From assembly GCF_026210795.1 (NCBI RefSeq), contig NC_089454.1:2170001-2234000 (forward strand): a DNA stretch of 64,000 bases, given 5' to 3'. The position numbers were made by a program, and so were the translations under genes. Shown here one piece after another: positions 1-12,443 of this stretch (position 1 is its first letter; each line of letters starts with the position of its first letter). The stretch comes from Rhizophagus irregularis. Lineage: Eukaryota; Glomeromycota; Glomeromycetes; Glomerales; Glomeraceae. The notes under the pieces were generated by a model that was not told the origin of the DNA, searched no databases, and worked only from the letters and a program-made list of their open reading frames with translations.

Positions 1-127
1 CAGAATTGCAGAAATTACTTAAAAGGTCTATATATGGACAATATGGTATGTTCCATGTGATAGTGAGGTAACTGTATGATGATTAGTGAGTTAATAGTTC
101 AACACTGATTTATATTTTATGATTGTA

Positions 128-1015
128 GAATTTAATATCATAGTTAATCCAAAACGTACAAAGGCATCCAAGTGGATTGCAAATATAGAACAAGTGACTC
201 TTAAAGACCTTAAAGAATTTATATTTGCTTCATATCAATCTCCAGAACTTGAGTAAGATGTTGCAGCACTTACCTTTTCATGCAATGATGAAAAAAATTC
301 TCCTAAAAGTGACCTAGAGTTTCAAAATATGCTTCAATTATTTGTATCAAGAAATAGCCTCAAATTTACTGTATTTATAGAAACATCATTATCCTTTCCT
401 CTTGGACCTTCCCAAAAGTATGTAAACTATATAAACTTAGTGAAGATAGTGATCCAACATTATCTGTATTTCCTCTTCTTACTTGTGGATGTGTAGAATT
501 AAATGATGAAAAGTCACAAGTAATAATCAAACATCTTATAACTGAATTGAATTTCTGTTTCAGAACTATTCCTATTGGAAATGAAGCATCAAAAAGTCAA
601 TATGTTTGTTCATACCTTGTAGCTATTGCCAACCTTTATGAAGATAAATTTAAGGTTTATCCAGAAAAAAATGTCTCAGGTCTGAATGGTCATGGGCCTG
701 TAGATTTTACTTTAATTCAAATTCAAAATTCTAGAATAATTGGCATTACTGAAGTTAAAGATAAAGATTTTTAACAAGGTGTTGCTCAGAATGCAGTTCA
801 ATGTGAATCAGCTTTATCAAATAAGAGAAAAAATTATAACTGATTCTGAGAAATGGTTTTTTTTGGAGTGTTCATCAGATAATGATAGAAAACCTAAGTT
901 TGAATTATCAAAATTAATGGTCATTATATATGGAGATGAAGATATGGAAGATCGGGTAAAAAAAGTTCTTGGTCATATTGCATGGTTGATTAGAACTAAC
1001 AATATATTTATTTAA
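128..1015 (+). pseudogene. Broken Crinkler-like / PD-(D/E)XK nuclease-like gene
   Basis: Conceptual translation gives a coherent protein broken by several lesions. An N-terminal part (about 128-417) is interrupted by an in-frame TAA at 251-253. The frame then shifts near 418 and continues through 774, where it contains KVYPEKNVSG, then GPVDF and ITEVK. A second in-frame TAA follows the EVK block at 772-774. The frame shifts again near 838, and the last part ends LGHIAWLI before a stop at 1013-1015. The spacing GPVDF...EVK resembles the D...ExK core of PD-(D/E)XK nucleases, found in Crinkler-type effector proteins of AM fungi and oomycetes. An open stretch at 3-67 followed by an intron-like gap may be an upstream exon. 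The breaks are read directly; the nuclease label is inferred from the motif and remembered family resemblance. Confidence 0.6.
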
Positions 1016-3291
1016 TAGTTAAGGTATAATGTATACATCAAAAGAATTTAGTTTCATAATATTGTATAATTATTAAGTTTATATATGTATTATTAGTTTA
1101 TATGTATATAATATAATTAAAGAAGAACTAAATTTAATCACTTCATTATCTTATCCATGTTATTGAATACACTCAAATTTATCTTTACCAATTTGTTTTA
1201 CACATATCTTTAAGTTTCACAAATGTTGGCATACAATAAATTTATAATTAACACACACACTATGCATCATAAATATCATGAAAAATTTTCAAAGTTAATC
1301 ATTCCTAAAAATGGCTGGATTTCAGATAGTATTTAATTTCAAAGCATAACAGTATTAAAATCTATATAAAAAGTAATATGTCAACACATATTCAAAACTC
1401 ATGCATATTAAAATTTATGCAAAAAAAATTTCAGAATTATAATACAAAACGATTTAGAAAGCATATTTTTTGTGTTGTATCCTTGAAGCTTTAATCCGCG
1501 TCTTTTGAAATATTGTGTAATACAGAGTAAACATATTTCACGTGATCACCTTGCGTAATGTTGAATCCATACTTCGCTCATATAATAACTTGGGTCTACT
1601 TTAACATAAATCTCTCTAGAACTAAAAGAAATGTTTTAGTTTATATACAAATGTATAGTTTTTTTGTTTTCAAAACGAGTTTTTTTTGTAAGTACTTAAT
1701 TTATTTAAACTTTCGTAAGCTTAATCAGCAAGTTTTTACGAAATAGCTTGCTTTGTTTTAAATAACTTTATTGTTCGAACGAATTTTCACTATATCAAGT
1801 CAAACTTGTTTTTCAAAAAAACTTGCTTCCAAGGATAATAATGTTGATTCAAACTTTACCACCTGAAAACCCCATTAAAACTAAGGTATCCAAAAAAAAA
1901 ATCTTGTTCCCATAATAATTCTGATACTAAAAAGAAAATCTATAAGACCATCCGACGAACCTATAAAATCATGGAAAAAACAAGATAATCAATGTACTTA
2001 ACATTTGTATCAAGAGTACAAATCAATCAATAGAAATAAGCAAAGGTATGTAATATAGTTATATAGAGTTACGATCTGAGGATCATCTGTCATCCGATCT
2101 GGTCAGATGACGGATCATCTGACGGATCATCTGTTTCAGCCGTCAGATTAACTAAAAACTTTTTTTTTTAGGTTTATTTTTTTATATGTAGTTTTTGTGT
2201 TTGCAAATCACTGACATGTTAATCGTATGAAACTATGAGTTCAAATTATTGTTCCACGAATCTAATGATTGATTTTATCTCATAATCTCGCACTGCAATT
2301 GATTTATTAAATGAATGGCAGTATCAAAATTCTTGGAGGATATAACAGATAATCCAACTGAATGCCTACAAAAATAATTTTAATAATTATTATTAAGTTC
2401 AGTTATAAATGTATAGATAATCTTGTTTGAGTTTATAAAATATTATTATTAAAACTGAACTTTTAATATATATTTTTATTTTATATATTCGTTCTTTTTT
2501 CGTCTAATTTTATTACTTCAAATTTTCTTAAATTTTTATTCAATTCCTAACAAGATTGATTTAAATATATTAATTTTCACATTTTTATTTCTTTTCTTTT
2601 CTTTTCCCTTAAATAATATGTTTGTAAATAAAATTATAAAATTGGTTAATATTATTAAAGATGCAAATAAATAATAAACTATGATATTCTGACCCATCAT
2701 TACAATTTTTTTTCTTTGTTCCTTTTTATTGATTTTTCATTAGTAATGTTACAATTCTTTTTAAATTTTTTTTAATCGATCTTGGTTTTTGACTTAAATG
2801 TATAAAAATACATCTTATATTTTATAAGGATTTCAATTCTTATCAAATAATTTATCACATGATTAAAATCGTCATATATTTTCGTGTTACAATATTGTCC
2901 GAATAATAATATTTAAAAAAAATGACATGTTGTAAAGAAAAAGATTAATGAGAAAAAATAAAAATAAAATAGTAAAAATAAGAAATAAATTATATAAATA
3001 GAATTAATATAATTATCATATGACGCAATGTACTTACTTTTTATAAGTTATAATAATTAATTTAAAAAAGTAAATTCATTTATATTTATTTATTTGTTTA
3101 TTTATTTATTTTTTTTACACAAAAGATTAAAGAAAAAGGTGTAGCACAATCTTAATCTCATTAGCATCAAAACTCTAGTGATCGGCTTATCGGAAAAATT
3201 TTTGCCGAAATACGCAATCTGTACTTAATGTGCAAAATCCTTAAAAATAAATTCATTTCTCACAACTTCCAAATAAATCTCTTATTCACTT
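1016..3291. other. Intergenic AT-rich region
   Basis: No coding region is supported; short ORFs such as 1558-1746 have no domain or repeat support. At 2068-2148 there is a small island rich in GGATCATCTG and its near-complement, forming overlapping palindromes. The rest is low-complexity A/T. Confidence 0.6.
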
Positions 3292-4707
3292 ATGCCCTCT
3301 GAAATTGATTCTCTTCCAGTTGAAAACTGGGATATTGATACCCTTATTATTTTTTTACGAGGACAGGACCTAAAATTCGATGATGATGACTTTGAAATTC
3401 TTCGCAGAGAAAAAATAACCGGGTTTGATTTCACTAATATGACTAAAGAAGAATTTGAACGTTGTGGTTTGAAAATTGGTCCATCAAAAAGATTAGTGAA
3501 AGTAGCTGAGATATTAAAAGACCCTTCGAAGTGTTCGTTCTCATACCGTAGTTTGAAACAAGTTTTAAAAGAATACAACAGTAGTAAAATTTTGCCAGGT
3601 ATCTTACTTGTAACCGCAGTCTTTTCTATCAATTTATAGGACTTAAAAATTAAATTTAGTTTCGCTCTTTAAGGAACTTATCCACTTACGGACGAAGATG
3701 AGGAGGAATACACCAATAACAAATCTTTACCGGGTATTTCAATACTATATATTCTAATAGTTATATACGATTTATAAACTAACTTTAGTTCCTCTCCCTA
3801 AGGAACTTATCCACTTAAGGATGACGATGAGAAATTACCACAAAGTGTAGGGAAGATAAAACTACTCAAGAGCGAACAAGAAAGCACAAACGATAAAATT
3901 TCTATATTGCCTCCATTATTTAAAAAATCCATAGGTACGCAAACTACAAACTTTTCTGCAGATCAAAAGAGCTTAACCTACCTTATCCAGGGCTTAATAT
4001 CTAGGAGTCTTTCACATTTTCCTCTTAATGAGTGGGTCTTCATTAATAATACAACGAAGGGTGTATGCAGAATTAGTAGTGTGGAACCACGACTGTCAAG
4101 TGTGTCACTGTATTGTGAGTATGAGCTCGGAAAAGTCTACACCCATCATTATTCGCCAGCATTTTCGGGATATCCTATAGCTCTCAAGAGTCCATTTTCT
4201 CCGTCTGAAAGGATTATTACGGGACTCGATGAGAGCAAGACAAAGTTTATTGATAACATTAATTATGTTATTGAGTTCACGGAAATGCTTGACTTTGTAG
4301 AGCCCGTCAAATCCAGCAGTAACATTTCTAGTTCTTCTACGGCAGTTTCGTCAACAAAAACGATTGCGACACAAACAAGACCTTATGTTGAGGATACCAA
4401 AGAATTAACGTATATTGCGAAAGGTATAATGTTCAAGAGCATTTGTTGGTTCACCTGGGATGAACAAGAGGCATTCCGCCTTGGAAAAAAGAAGGGCATT
4501 CTGCGACTTGTCAGTTCTGACCCTAAACTAGCAGGCGTAACACTGACATGCAATTATCAGCTTTCAAAATTTTTATGCAGTTTTCAAGGTGATATTGGTT
4601 ATCCAATGATCGTGTGTTGTTCATATGGAAGTGTTAAGACTCTGCTCACAGAGGATAAGGAGAAGATTATGGATAATCATAATTATAATTTGACGTTTAT
4701 TTCGTAA
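3292..4707 (+). CDS. SAM-domain protein with duplicated C-terminal module
   Basis: A three-exon gene: 3292-3598, 3674-3733 and 3803-4707, predicted at 423 residues. Both introns (75 and 69 nt) begin GT, end AAG and are phase 1, and the frame joins exactly. Residues about 8-75 form a SAM domain (ENWDIDTLIIFL..., GLKIGPSKRLVKV), a helical protein-interaction fold. Exons 2 and 3 begin with near-identical coding sequence (GTYPLTDEDEE, GTYPLKDDDEK), pointing to duplication of a mini-exon. The rest holds two related blocks of about 110 residues, each opening with a TQT motif (about 168-170 and 312-314) and then a LTYxxxG segment, separated by a Ser-rich linker. The function of the blocks is unknown. 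I see no catalytic motif; an adaptor role is inferred. The start is the first ATG before the SAM domain. Confidence 0.8.
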
Positions 4708-5039
4708 AAATCTTTTTGATGACTTTGGAAGAATATTCAGATATTAGTTTGATTTTTCACAAGTTCGGGATTACCATACAGTATTTTGTTAAAAACCAAT
4801 CGATTTCAAATATACTGTATTGGTTTAAGAGTCTAATGTATTATAAATTTCCTTAACGTGTTAAATTTGTATATATTAGTTACATTAAAATAATATTAAT
4901 TTATTGGTCCATATAATTTATAGTATTCTATCTTTATTATGTATTTTAACTTCGTTTTTTCGTTCTGAAATTTTTTTTTCAATAAATTATTATAATTTTG
5001 TATTTATGAGTTGTGGCCTATGGGGTATCCATAGCATGT

Positions 5040-5077
<38 letters not shown>

Positions 5078-7137
5078 TAATTTTGGAATGGTTACTTTTA
5101 TTTTTGACGTAATAACACCTATACAGCATAGAATGCAATAAAATAATAGATTGAAACGTGGTCAAAACTTTACTTTAGATTAAATGCAATTAACATCGTG
5201 ATTCAATCAATAATTGGTCACAAAACGTTGGATTAAATTCAATCTAATTTTTGATTGATAATTTTGATTGATCATTAACCAAATACTTTACAGCATATAC
5301 TTACTGTATATACTTCATATAATTTTCATTGATACATACAGTATTTATATCGTGATTAGTGTGTAAAGTTCTTGGAAAATAAAGAATCAATAAATTTGAA
5401 TAACTGCATGATTTTATTCGCTTTTTATAATTAACTTTATTGCTTGCTTCAGTAGGGTGTGCTGGACATGATTAGATCGTCTTGAAAATACCATTAGTAT
5501 AAATATTTTTTTTTGCATATTGTTTTTTATTTTCTTTTATGTTTATTTCTCATTATTTTACAACATTATTGTAATATATTTACTGCTGTACACAATAGAT
5601 GTAAAGGATAAAATTGAAAAATGGTTTAAATTACAAAAATGAATGCAGTTTACTCAATTTTTATCATTTAAAATGTAACATAAACTTGAATGTTAAAACT
5701 ATATTTGACACTAACAGTACTAAATTAATTTCTGTATTAATTTATAATTGATGAATTCCATAGGCTTCCAAGCTATTTAACATTACAGCAACATCAAAAA
5801 TTAAACGATATCGTTAGGATGATCTTAACGGTCTCATTTTAATATCGTAACAATTACCAAAATGTCATCAAAATGATACCAATTTGTATGATATTGTTGC
5901 TATATTATTTTGATCTCATTTTGATTTCTCATAATAAATATTAAAATGATGTCGTTATTTTGATGTTATTTTAATATCGTAATGGCAATGGTTATCAAAA
6001 TGCAATCAATAAATATTATTTTGTTATCGTTCAGCCCAATAGGAACATGCAGATTTTCATAGACATATCTACGTGACCATTTTCATCCAATCATTTAGTA
6101 GTCCTGTCCAATAAATATATTGTCTATGATTATAACTGAAGAGTGAAGATTTCGGTTAAGTTAATAAAAACTGATTTGTGATAAAACGTAAAGATCACAA
6201 ACAAATGCGTGTGATGACTAAAACTTTCGAATTTTTCTCTCGTTTAATTGTTTGGGCTCATTCAGTTTAATTTACGGTTGGAATTGGAATTGTAGCAGCT
6301 TTAGAACGAACGCGGGAACACATAATACATATATTTTTTCTGTATAATTATATTTCACTGATGTTATTCAATAAGGAAAATAAGAAATACGTTTTCGATC
6401 TAAGAATACTATATATCAGTTCATCATACTCGAGAGACTATAGCTATCTATATATGCAAGGACTTATTTGTCCATATGCTCTAAAATTAAATCAAATTAA
6501 TGAAGTGGTTAAGAGAAATCAAAGAAGTATTCTTCCCTGAGTAAACGGATGCGTAAAATTACAAAATTATTTTCTTGCATAACATAATTTATTTTAAAGT
6601 TTTAAATAATTCAAATAATATAAAACCCGTGTAATAAATTTTTATTTGTTTAATGTCGCAATAAATGATATGATACGAAAAATTTTCTATGCATGTTAAA
6701 AGCGTTTTGATTTGTGCTAATAAAAAATTGGTTATAAATTAAACTAAACATTAAGCTATAAAAAAAAATAAAGCTTTAATAGCAGGTAAACTTATATGCA
6801 GTGTTGAATTTGATTGAATATACTTATTAAATAGTAATAAAAACAGCGTTTTCACAAGTTTCACAAGAGTGAGCGCTATAAATCACAAAAAATATATATG
6901 GTATATAGAAATTGTTAATTTCTCTCGCATTTTTAACTCTGCCCGGAATTTCGACCTAATGAGTTTATTAAGTGTGGGGCGCAGTATTATATTTAGTTTA
7001 GATACTTAGAATTTAATTTCTATTTTGTTTACTGCGTCCGCAAAGACGTAAAAACTATTGATTTTGAAAATTAGAAGTTGTTAGAAGGAAATTGTATTAA
7101 GGTCATTATTTTATTATTTAAGATGATTCGACTGAGT
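4708..7137. other. Intergenic AT-rich region with short repeats
   Basis: No gene is supported. Around 5800-6020 there are repeated TTTTAATATCGTAA and CAAAATG words in direct and inverted orientation, probably remains of a decayed repeat. GGCGCAGTATTATATTTAG near 6977 recurs near 25592, so it is dispersed, but its nature is unclear. Confidence 0.5.
5045..5073. repeat. (AT)n microsatellite
   Basis: An uninterrupted AT dinucleotide run of about 29 bases. Confidence 0.9.
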
Positions 7138-7145
7138 CGTCATAG

Positions 7146-8367
7146 TAGTGTTTCGATCCGGGCAGAAACTGTCATCCGGATAAATTAAAAAAAATATCCG
7201 GTTTCTATCCGGATTATCCGACTCAGATAAAAATCCGGATATATCCGGGTAGAAACCGAAATCCGGATAGAATTATTTAAATTTTTTTTACTGTAGATCA
7301 TTTTTAATAAATAAAATTCGTGGCATTCATTTAATTTAATGTGGCATTTAATTAATTAAATATATGGCATTTAATTAACTACTAAATTCGTGGCATTTAT
7401 TAAATTTATGACAATTAAATTTCGTGGGATTGATATAAAAATTTATTTATAGCATTTATTTTTTTATTTATAAATTTAAGTACAGTTAGTTAATGTAGTC
7501 CTAAGCCCTAACCAAAATAAATAAATACTGTAATCATTTTCTTGGATTTTTTTGTAATTTCACTTGAAACATATTTTTGAATAGTGGAAAATAATTCATA
7601 AAATTATGGAAAACAGTAACGTTCAAGATTATATTACTCTAAGTGAAAATGAAGAGTCCAGTGATGAAGTTACAGAAATTGCTCTAATACTAAAAAGAGG
7701 ATGACTTAAAAAATTATCTAGGACACTTGGAAAATAAAGGATGATAAGTGCTAGTAAAATAAGTTAACTGTACTTGAATTAACAAGTCAAATATCAAATA
7801 ATCCAAATCCCTTTAAACTAACTACTACAATGACTAAACCACAAACAAAAGTGAGTTGGGTATGGGAATATTTTGTTAGAAAACAAAGTGAAAATGGAGA
7901 AATACGTACATATTGTCAGTTTATATCAGATAATGGAGAAAATGTACAAAAAGTTATAAATATGATGGATCTGTTGTTAAGCATGGAATAACACCACCCA
8001 CAGAACACATTATATCTGAAAACAAATCAATAATAAATGCCGCGAATTTAATATATTAAATTCAAATTATGTGACAAATCTTGTGACATAACTTAAAATT
8101 TTTCCTTGTGGTTAACGAATAATTAAAACAATAAAAAAAAATATTTAAAGCAATCATATATAATATTTTAACTCATCTGAAAATATATGAAATGTTATGA
8201 TTTAAATTTTTTTAAAATTTTTTTTTATTTTTTATCCGGATTCCGGGTCAATCCGACCATTTTTTATCCAGATATTTATCCGGGTAAAAACCGTAATTAT
8301 CCGGATACCTAAAAAAAAAAATTATCCGGGTTTATCCGGTTGAACCCGGCAACGGATCGAAACACTA
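7146..8367. mobile_element. Non-autonomous hAT element, 1222 bp, with transposase relic
   Basis: The termini are inverted repeats: TAGTGTTTCGATCCG at the left and its complement CGGATCGAAACACTA at the right. The element is flanked by a perfect 8-bp duplication CGTCATAG (7138-7145 and 8368-8375), the size made by hAT transposases. Both subterminal regions are packed with ATCCGG/CCGGAT words, likely transposase binding sites. The interior keeps a decayed reading frame with a BED-finger fragment. It is therefore best read as an internally deleted derivative of an autonomous hAT element. Confidence 0.88.
7605..8035 (+). pseudogene. hAT transposase N-terminal relic (BED finger fragment)
   Basis: An ATG at 7605 begins MENSNVQDYITLSE and soon hits stops. 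Further on, near 7833-7990, the frame reads VSWVWEYFVRKQSENG then TYCQFI, matching the start of BED zinc fingers (W-x-x-F/Y-F ... C). The expected continuation lies in another frame (YDGSVVKHG), so the finger is frameshifted. No RNase-H-like catalytic core or dimerisation domain remains. It is inside the hAT element, which supports the call. Confidence 0.65.
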
Positions 8368-8980
8368 CGTCATAGTACTAATTAAGATCGGCATTATCAC
8401 AAAGGAATGTGATTGAGACTACAATGAAGTGCGGAACTACGAAATAATGTACATTGTGACAATGACATCGGAAATTAAGAATTTAGAATTATAAAAAATT
8501 TATTAAAGATAATTTCTGCAGAATGAATTTATTATGGAATTATCAGAAGCAGTTTGATACGGAATTTGCATGAAACTCACACGGAATTCACATGATTAGG
8601 ACACTGAATTTATGATGATTTGTAATGTAATTTGGTCATAAAATTTACCACTTAAACTACAGTTTATTGCTAGTTACATTATAAAAATTAATTTTAAAAA
8701 TAATATTTATTAAATAAATATAAAAATAAAATAAATACAATTATAATTATGAAAAGTTCTTTCCTAACTATTGCAAACTAAAACAAAAAGAAACTTTGAA
8801 TTTCCTAGTAGATAAACAACTTCTCCTATCTACCTATAAGTCTAGATTCATCCAAGTCTTCTAGAATCTAACAACCTAAAAAACAAAAAAAAAAGAAACT
8901 TAAAAATGTTTCTTTAACTCAATTAGAAGCCAAACTTCACTGCAATCATCCAAGTCTCCAAGAGTTAGCATTTCTAAAGT

Positions 8981-9895
8981 TTGGAGTCTTGTAACAGAAA
9001 GACCTACAATAGAGAAAAAAATCCTAAAGCATTCCACAATAAAGAAACAATCTACAAAAAGAAACAATCCATGAAAAAAATTAACCCACGAAAAAGAATT
9101 GACCCACGAAAAGAAACAACCAACGTAAAAAGAATTGAGAATAACCACAAAAAAGAAACAACTAGAGCTTAGATCCGGTGAATGATCCTAATGGGTTATT
9201 CAGTGAATATCCTAGGATTACGGATATATCCGTTCACTTTTAGATAGGATATCCGGATTTTGCTTAAAAAAATAGGATATTCACTGAATATAATCCGGAT
9301 ATCTTAGGATATGATGTAAATATGATGTAAATATGATGTAAATATAATGTAAACATGATGTAATAAAATTTTAACAATGGAATATTACTTAATATTAATC
9401 CCATATGTATTTTTTTTGAAATGAGATTACGTTCCCATCTGAAAAGTAGTCTAGAGTTAATTCAAAAAAAAAAATATTAGCTTAAAGAAACAGGATGTCT
9501 ACTAGCCAAAAACGTAATATAATAGAAGTACAGTAGATAGTAATATTGAGAATTACCTAGATTTTGATAAATGTCAAAATATAGATGACGAAACAACAAC
9601 AATAATTCAGCTTTTAAGATGCTTTTAGAATCTGGTGGCCATAATCAGGATACGAATAAAATTTAAAAATAAACTCAATGAATATCCTATGAATATCCGG
9701 ATTTTACCATCCGGATTAATATTTAGAATTGATATCCGGATATCCGGATTTATAATACATATTCAGTGAATATCAACGGATAATCCGGATCTAAGCTCTA
9801 GAAACAACCCACGAAAATGAAACAACCCACGTAAAAAGAATTGATCTACATAAAAAGAATTGACTCACGTTAAAAGAACTGACCTGCTCAACTGA
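8981..9895. repeat. Degenerate GAAACAACCCACG minisatellite, split by a hAT MITE
   Basis: From about 9045 to 9162 and again from 9801 to 9895 the sequence alternates imperfect units GAAACAAyCCACG and AAAAAGAATTGACCCACG. The two halves were one array before the 638-bp element inserted. The ORF across 8981-9172 is a by-product of this repeat and is not called as a gene. Confidence 0.7.
9163..9800. mobile_element. hAT-type MITE, 638 bp
   Basis: Perfect 16-bp terminal inverted repeats, TAGAGCTTAGATCCGG and its complement, are flanked by a perfect 8-bp duplication GAAACAAC (9155-9162 and 9801-9808). Subterminal regions carry repeated ATCCGGAT and TCAGTGAATATC words. A short tandem run of GATGTAAATAT units lies at 9312-9362. 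No transposase frame remains. The terminal pattern TAG..TTxGATCCGG matches the elements at 7146 and 16204, so the three probably use related transposases. Confidence 0.88.
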
Positions 9896-11230
9896 CAAAA
9901 AAAAATATATCAACCTATAAGACAGAAAAAAAGAATAAAATATAAAATAAAAGAATTTTAAAAAGCCTAAAAAAGGGAATAAAAAAAATTTTTTAAAAAA
10001 ATGACAAAGTTAGGAAAAGGAGAACGATGAATAAAGTTAGAAAATAAGAAAATATTTTTTTATAAAAATGGGGATATATATATATACAATAAAAAGAAAT
10101 TTTTTTTTAAAAAAAAAGAAAGGGGTAGCAAGTGGAGAATGAAAAAAATAAAATCAAAAAAAAATTTTTTTAAAGGGGGTGACGAAGTTAGAAAATAAAA
10201 AGAAAAAATAAATTTTTAAAAAATGACAAAATAAGAAAAATAAAAGAAAGAAAGGAAGATCAAAAGCAGAGTTATCAGTATAATAAATATATATGAAATA
10301 CAAAAAACGTATCACAACAATAAACAATCACGTGATCACATGTTATGATAGGAATGACGATGAAATTATTATCTAAAATTCTAAAAAGGATTAAGTTTAA
10401 AAATTCTGTGTATTAATTTTCCGTATATATTCTTATACATTAAACTTTTTTTAAAATCATTTAAAAATGAATTACGTATTAAATATATGGAATTGTTATA
10501 CGGAATCTATAAAAACGTATGTCAAACGTATACACATTAATGATTATTTGACTGAACTAAAAAGGAAGTCTTATCAATTACGTAAATATTACAAATAAGC
10601 TTATTGACTTATTGTGTATTATTAAATAGTTAAATAAATTAATACGTAAGCTCCTAGAAAATCAGGTTGAGTTTTTGATTATGATTATGGTTTGTTTTAT
10701 GTAATTGATATTATATCCTCTACGCATATATATATGATATGATTTTTTTAACTCAACTTGGTAGATTTTCTTTTTTACAGATCGTCTTATGCGCAATAAC
10801 TGCGTGTAGAAGTATCATTCAAACTATTGATGATCTTCATAGGTGCATTATCTTATATTAAACGAGTCTTAACCTAATTAGGACAGTGTAACAATCTACT
10901 ATCTGTATGCAATGTTACATTATGCGATAAATTATATTACATAAAATACCTTGATGCATTACGTCATCTGGATTATATATTAATCTTTATAGAATCTTTA
11001 CAGATAAAATACCTATAGTTTTCTGTGTCAATAATGTTGTAATATCGATCAGCCAAAAAAATATCGGTCAATAAGTCTAAATATGGTTATAAAGTTATAC
11101 GCTATTAAAACAATGTTCATGTGTTATCTGTTATGAATTTAATATCTACTGATATGGAAAGATGAATAAAGTGAGTTTGTTGTACAAAATACAAACTTGA
11201 TCGGTATGCGAGTGTTGATCTGTCCGTAGA
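9896..11230. other. Intergenic, A-rich low complexity
   Basis: Mostly poly-A/T-interrupted sequence, with no supported gene. A short TA run lies near 10075-10086. Confidence 0.5.
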
Positions 11231-11383
11231 CCCTGTAAAAAAAGTCGATCCGTTTTTATATTCCATCTTTTTTCCGTAAAAGGCTCATATTTCCGGAATT
11301 AATAACCTTATATCACGGAATTTATCGAATTATTTACATTTTCGGAGTTTTTACAGAAATAACGGATAAAATTTTTTATAGGG
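11231..11383 (-). mobile_element. CCCTATAAAA-ended MITE, copy A
   Basis: A 153-bp unit begins CCCTGTAAAAAAAGTCGATC and ends ATTTTTTATAGGG, so the ends are imperfect inverted repeats. Inner landmarks are TTCCGGAATTAATAA and ATCACGGAATTTATCG. The same unit recurs at 12444 (opposite orientation), 33282, 39469, 47822 and 60942. There is no coding capacity. Confidence 0.8.
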
Positions 11384-12443
11384 CGCAAGGGAAGTAAAAT
11401 AAGGCAAACAAGGAGGAATTAATTTATGTAACAAATTTCGGGGACAAAAAACCGCAAAATTTAATAGTCAGATCAGATTGTTTAAATTGTAATAATAAAA
11501 AAAAAAATTTCGGTTTATATAAGGAAAAAAAAATAAAAAAAAATTTTTTGTTATAAGAAAAAAAAATAAAACCAAATGCGCTACAGAGATCGGTCAAACA
11601 ATCAATATTTATTATGGAAAAAACTAAATAGAAATAAGGAGTTTCTATGATTACATACATTTTTAGATATATAAAAATAAAAATAACATACTTTTTTTGT
11701 GCTAAAATATATACTATATTGTAAATTACTGCCTTTTTTATAAGTTATTGACTTTTTTAAATAATTCTATCAAGTTATTTGTCTTTAAAAGATTTCAATT
11801 ACTTTTTACAAGAATTTTTAAAATTAAAGTCCAGTAACTTGATTTTGTGATTGCAGTTTTGTGCTTTTTAAAAGCTCCTAACTCGGGCTATCCAATGGTA
11901 TAAAGATCATGTGATTTCGTTAGATGGAGGGCGCAAAATTGCATTTTAAAGTTTGTGTTACATTTACATAAGATATTCGGTTCTGGCTAAAATTAATAGA
12001 AATTTTTCCATTACTCATGAACCACAAATTGATAATCTATCAAATTTAAGTAAAGGGAAGTCCAGTAACATGATTTTATATTTGTAAAATTAATTTTTAA
12101 TTTATACTTCTGGCGGAATAGATTCTTTCGTTTTTTTAATTTCATATATAAAACGATATATATAATTAACCCTTAATTAAAATTGCCAAATTTCTCCGAT
12201 TGTTACACGGATCACGAATTAAACTTGTTAGGGCAGTGACATATCTTAGCTAATATTAGTTTCATAAGGAGCTTTATCCAGGTAAGATCTTTTTTCATTT
12301 TGTGTCATGTAAGATTTTGCTTAACCCGCCCCCTAAATATTAGCTAATATATGTCATTATGTCATGACCTTAGATAATCTTTTACTTAATAAGAAGAAAT
12401 AAAAACATTTTTATTGATTTATTTTAATTCAATCATTTGATCT
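11384..12443. other. Intergenic, with a small hairpin near 12236-12360
   Basis: No gene is seen. GTGACATATCTTAGCTAATA at about 12238 is mirrored by a complement near 12340-12362, giving a roughly 25-bp imperfect inverted repeat round a loop of about 75 bp, possibly a decayed MITE. Confidence 0.45.
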
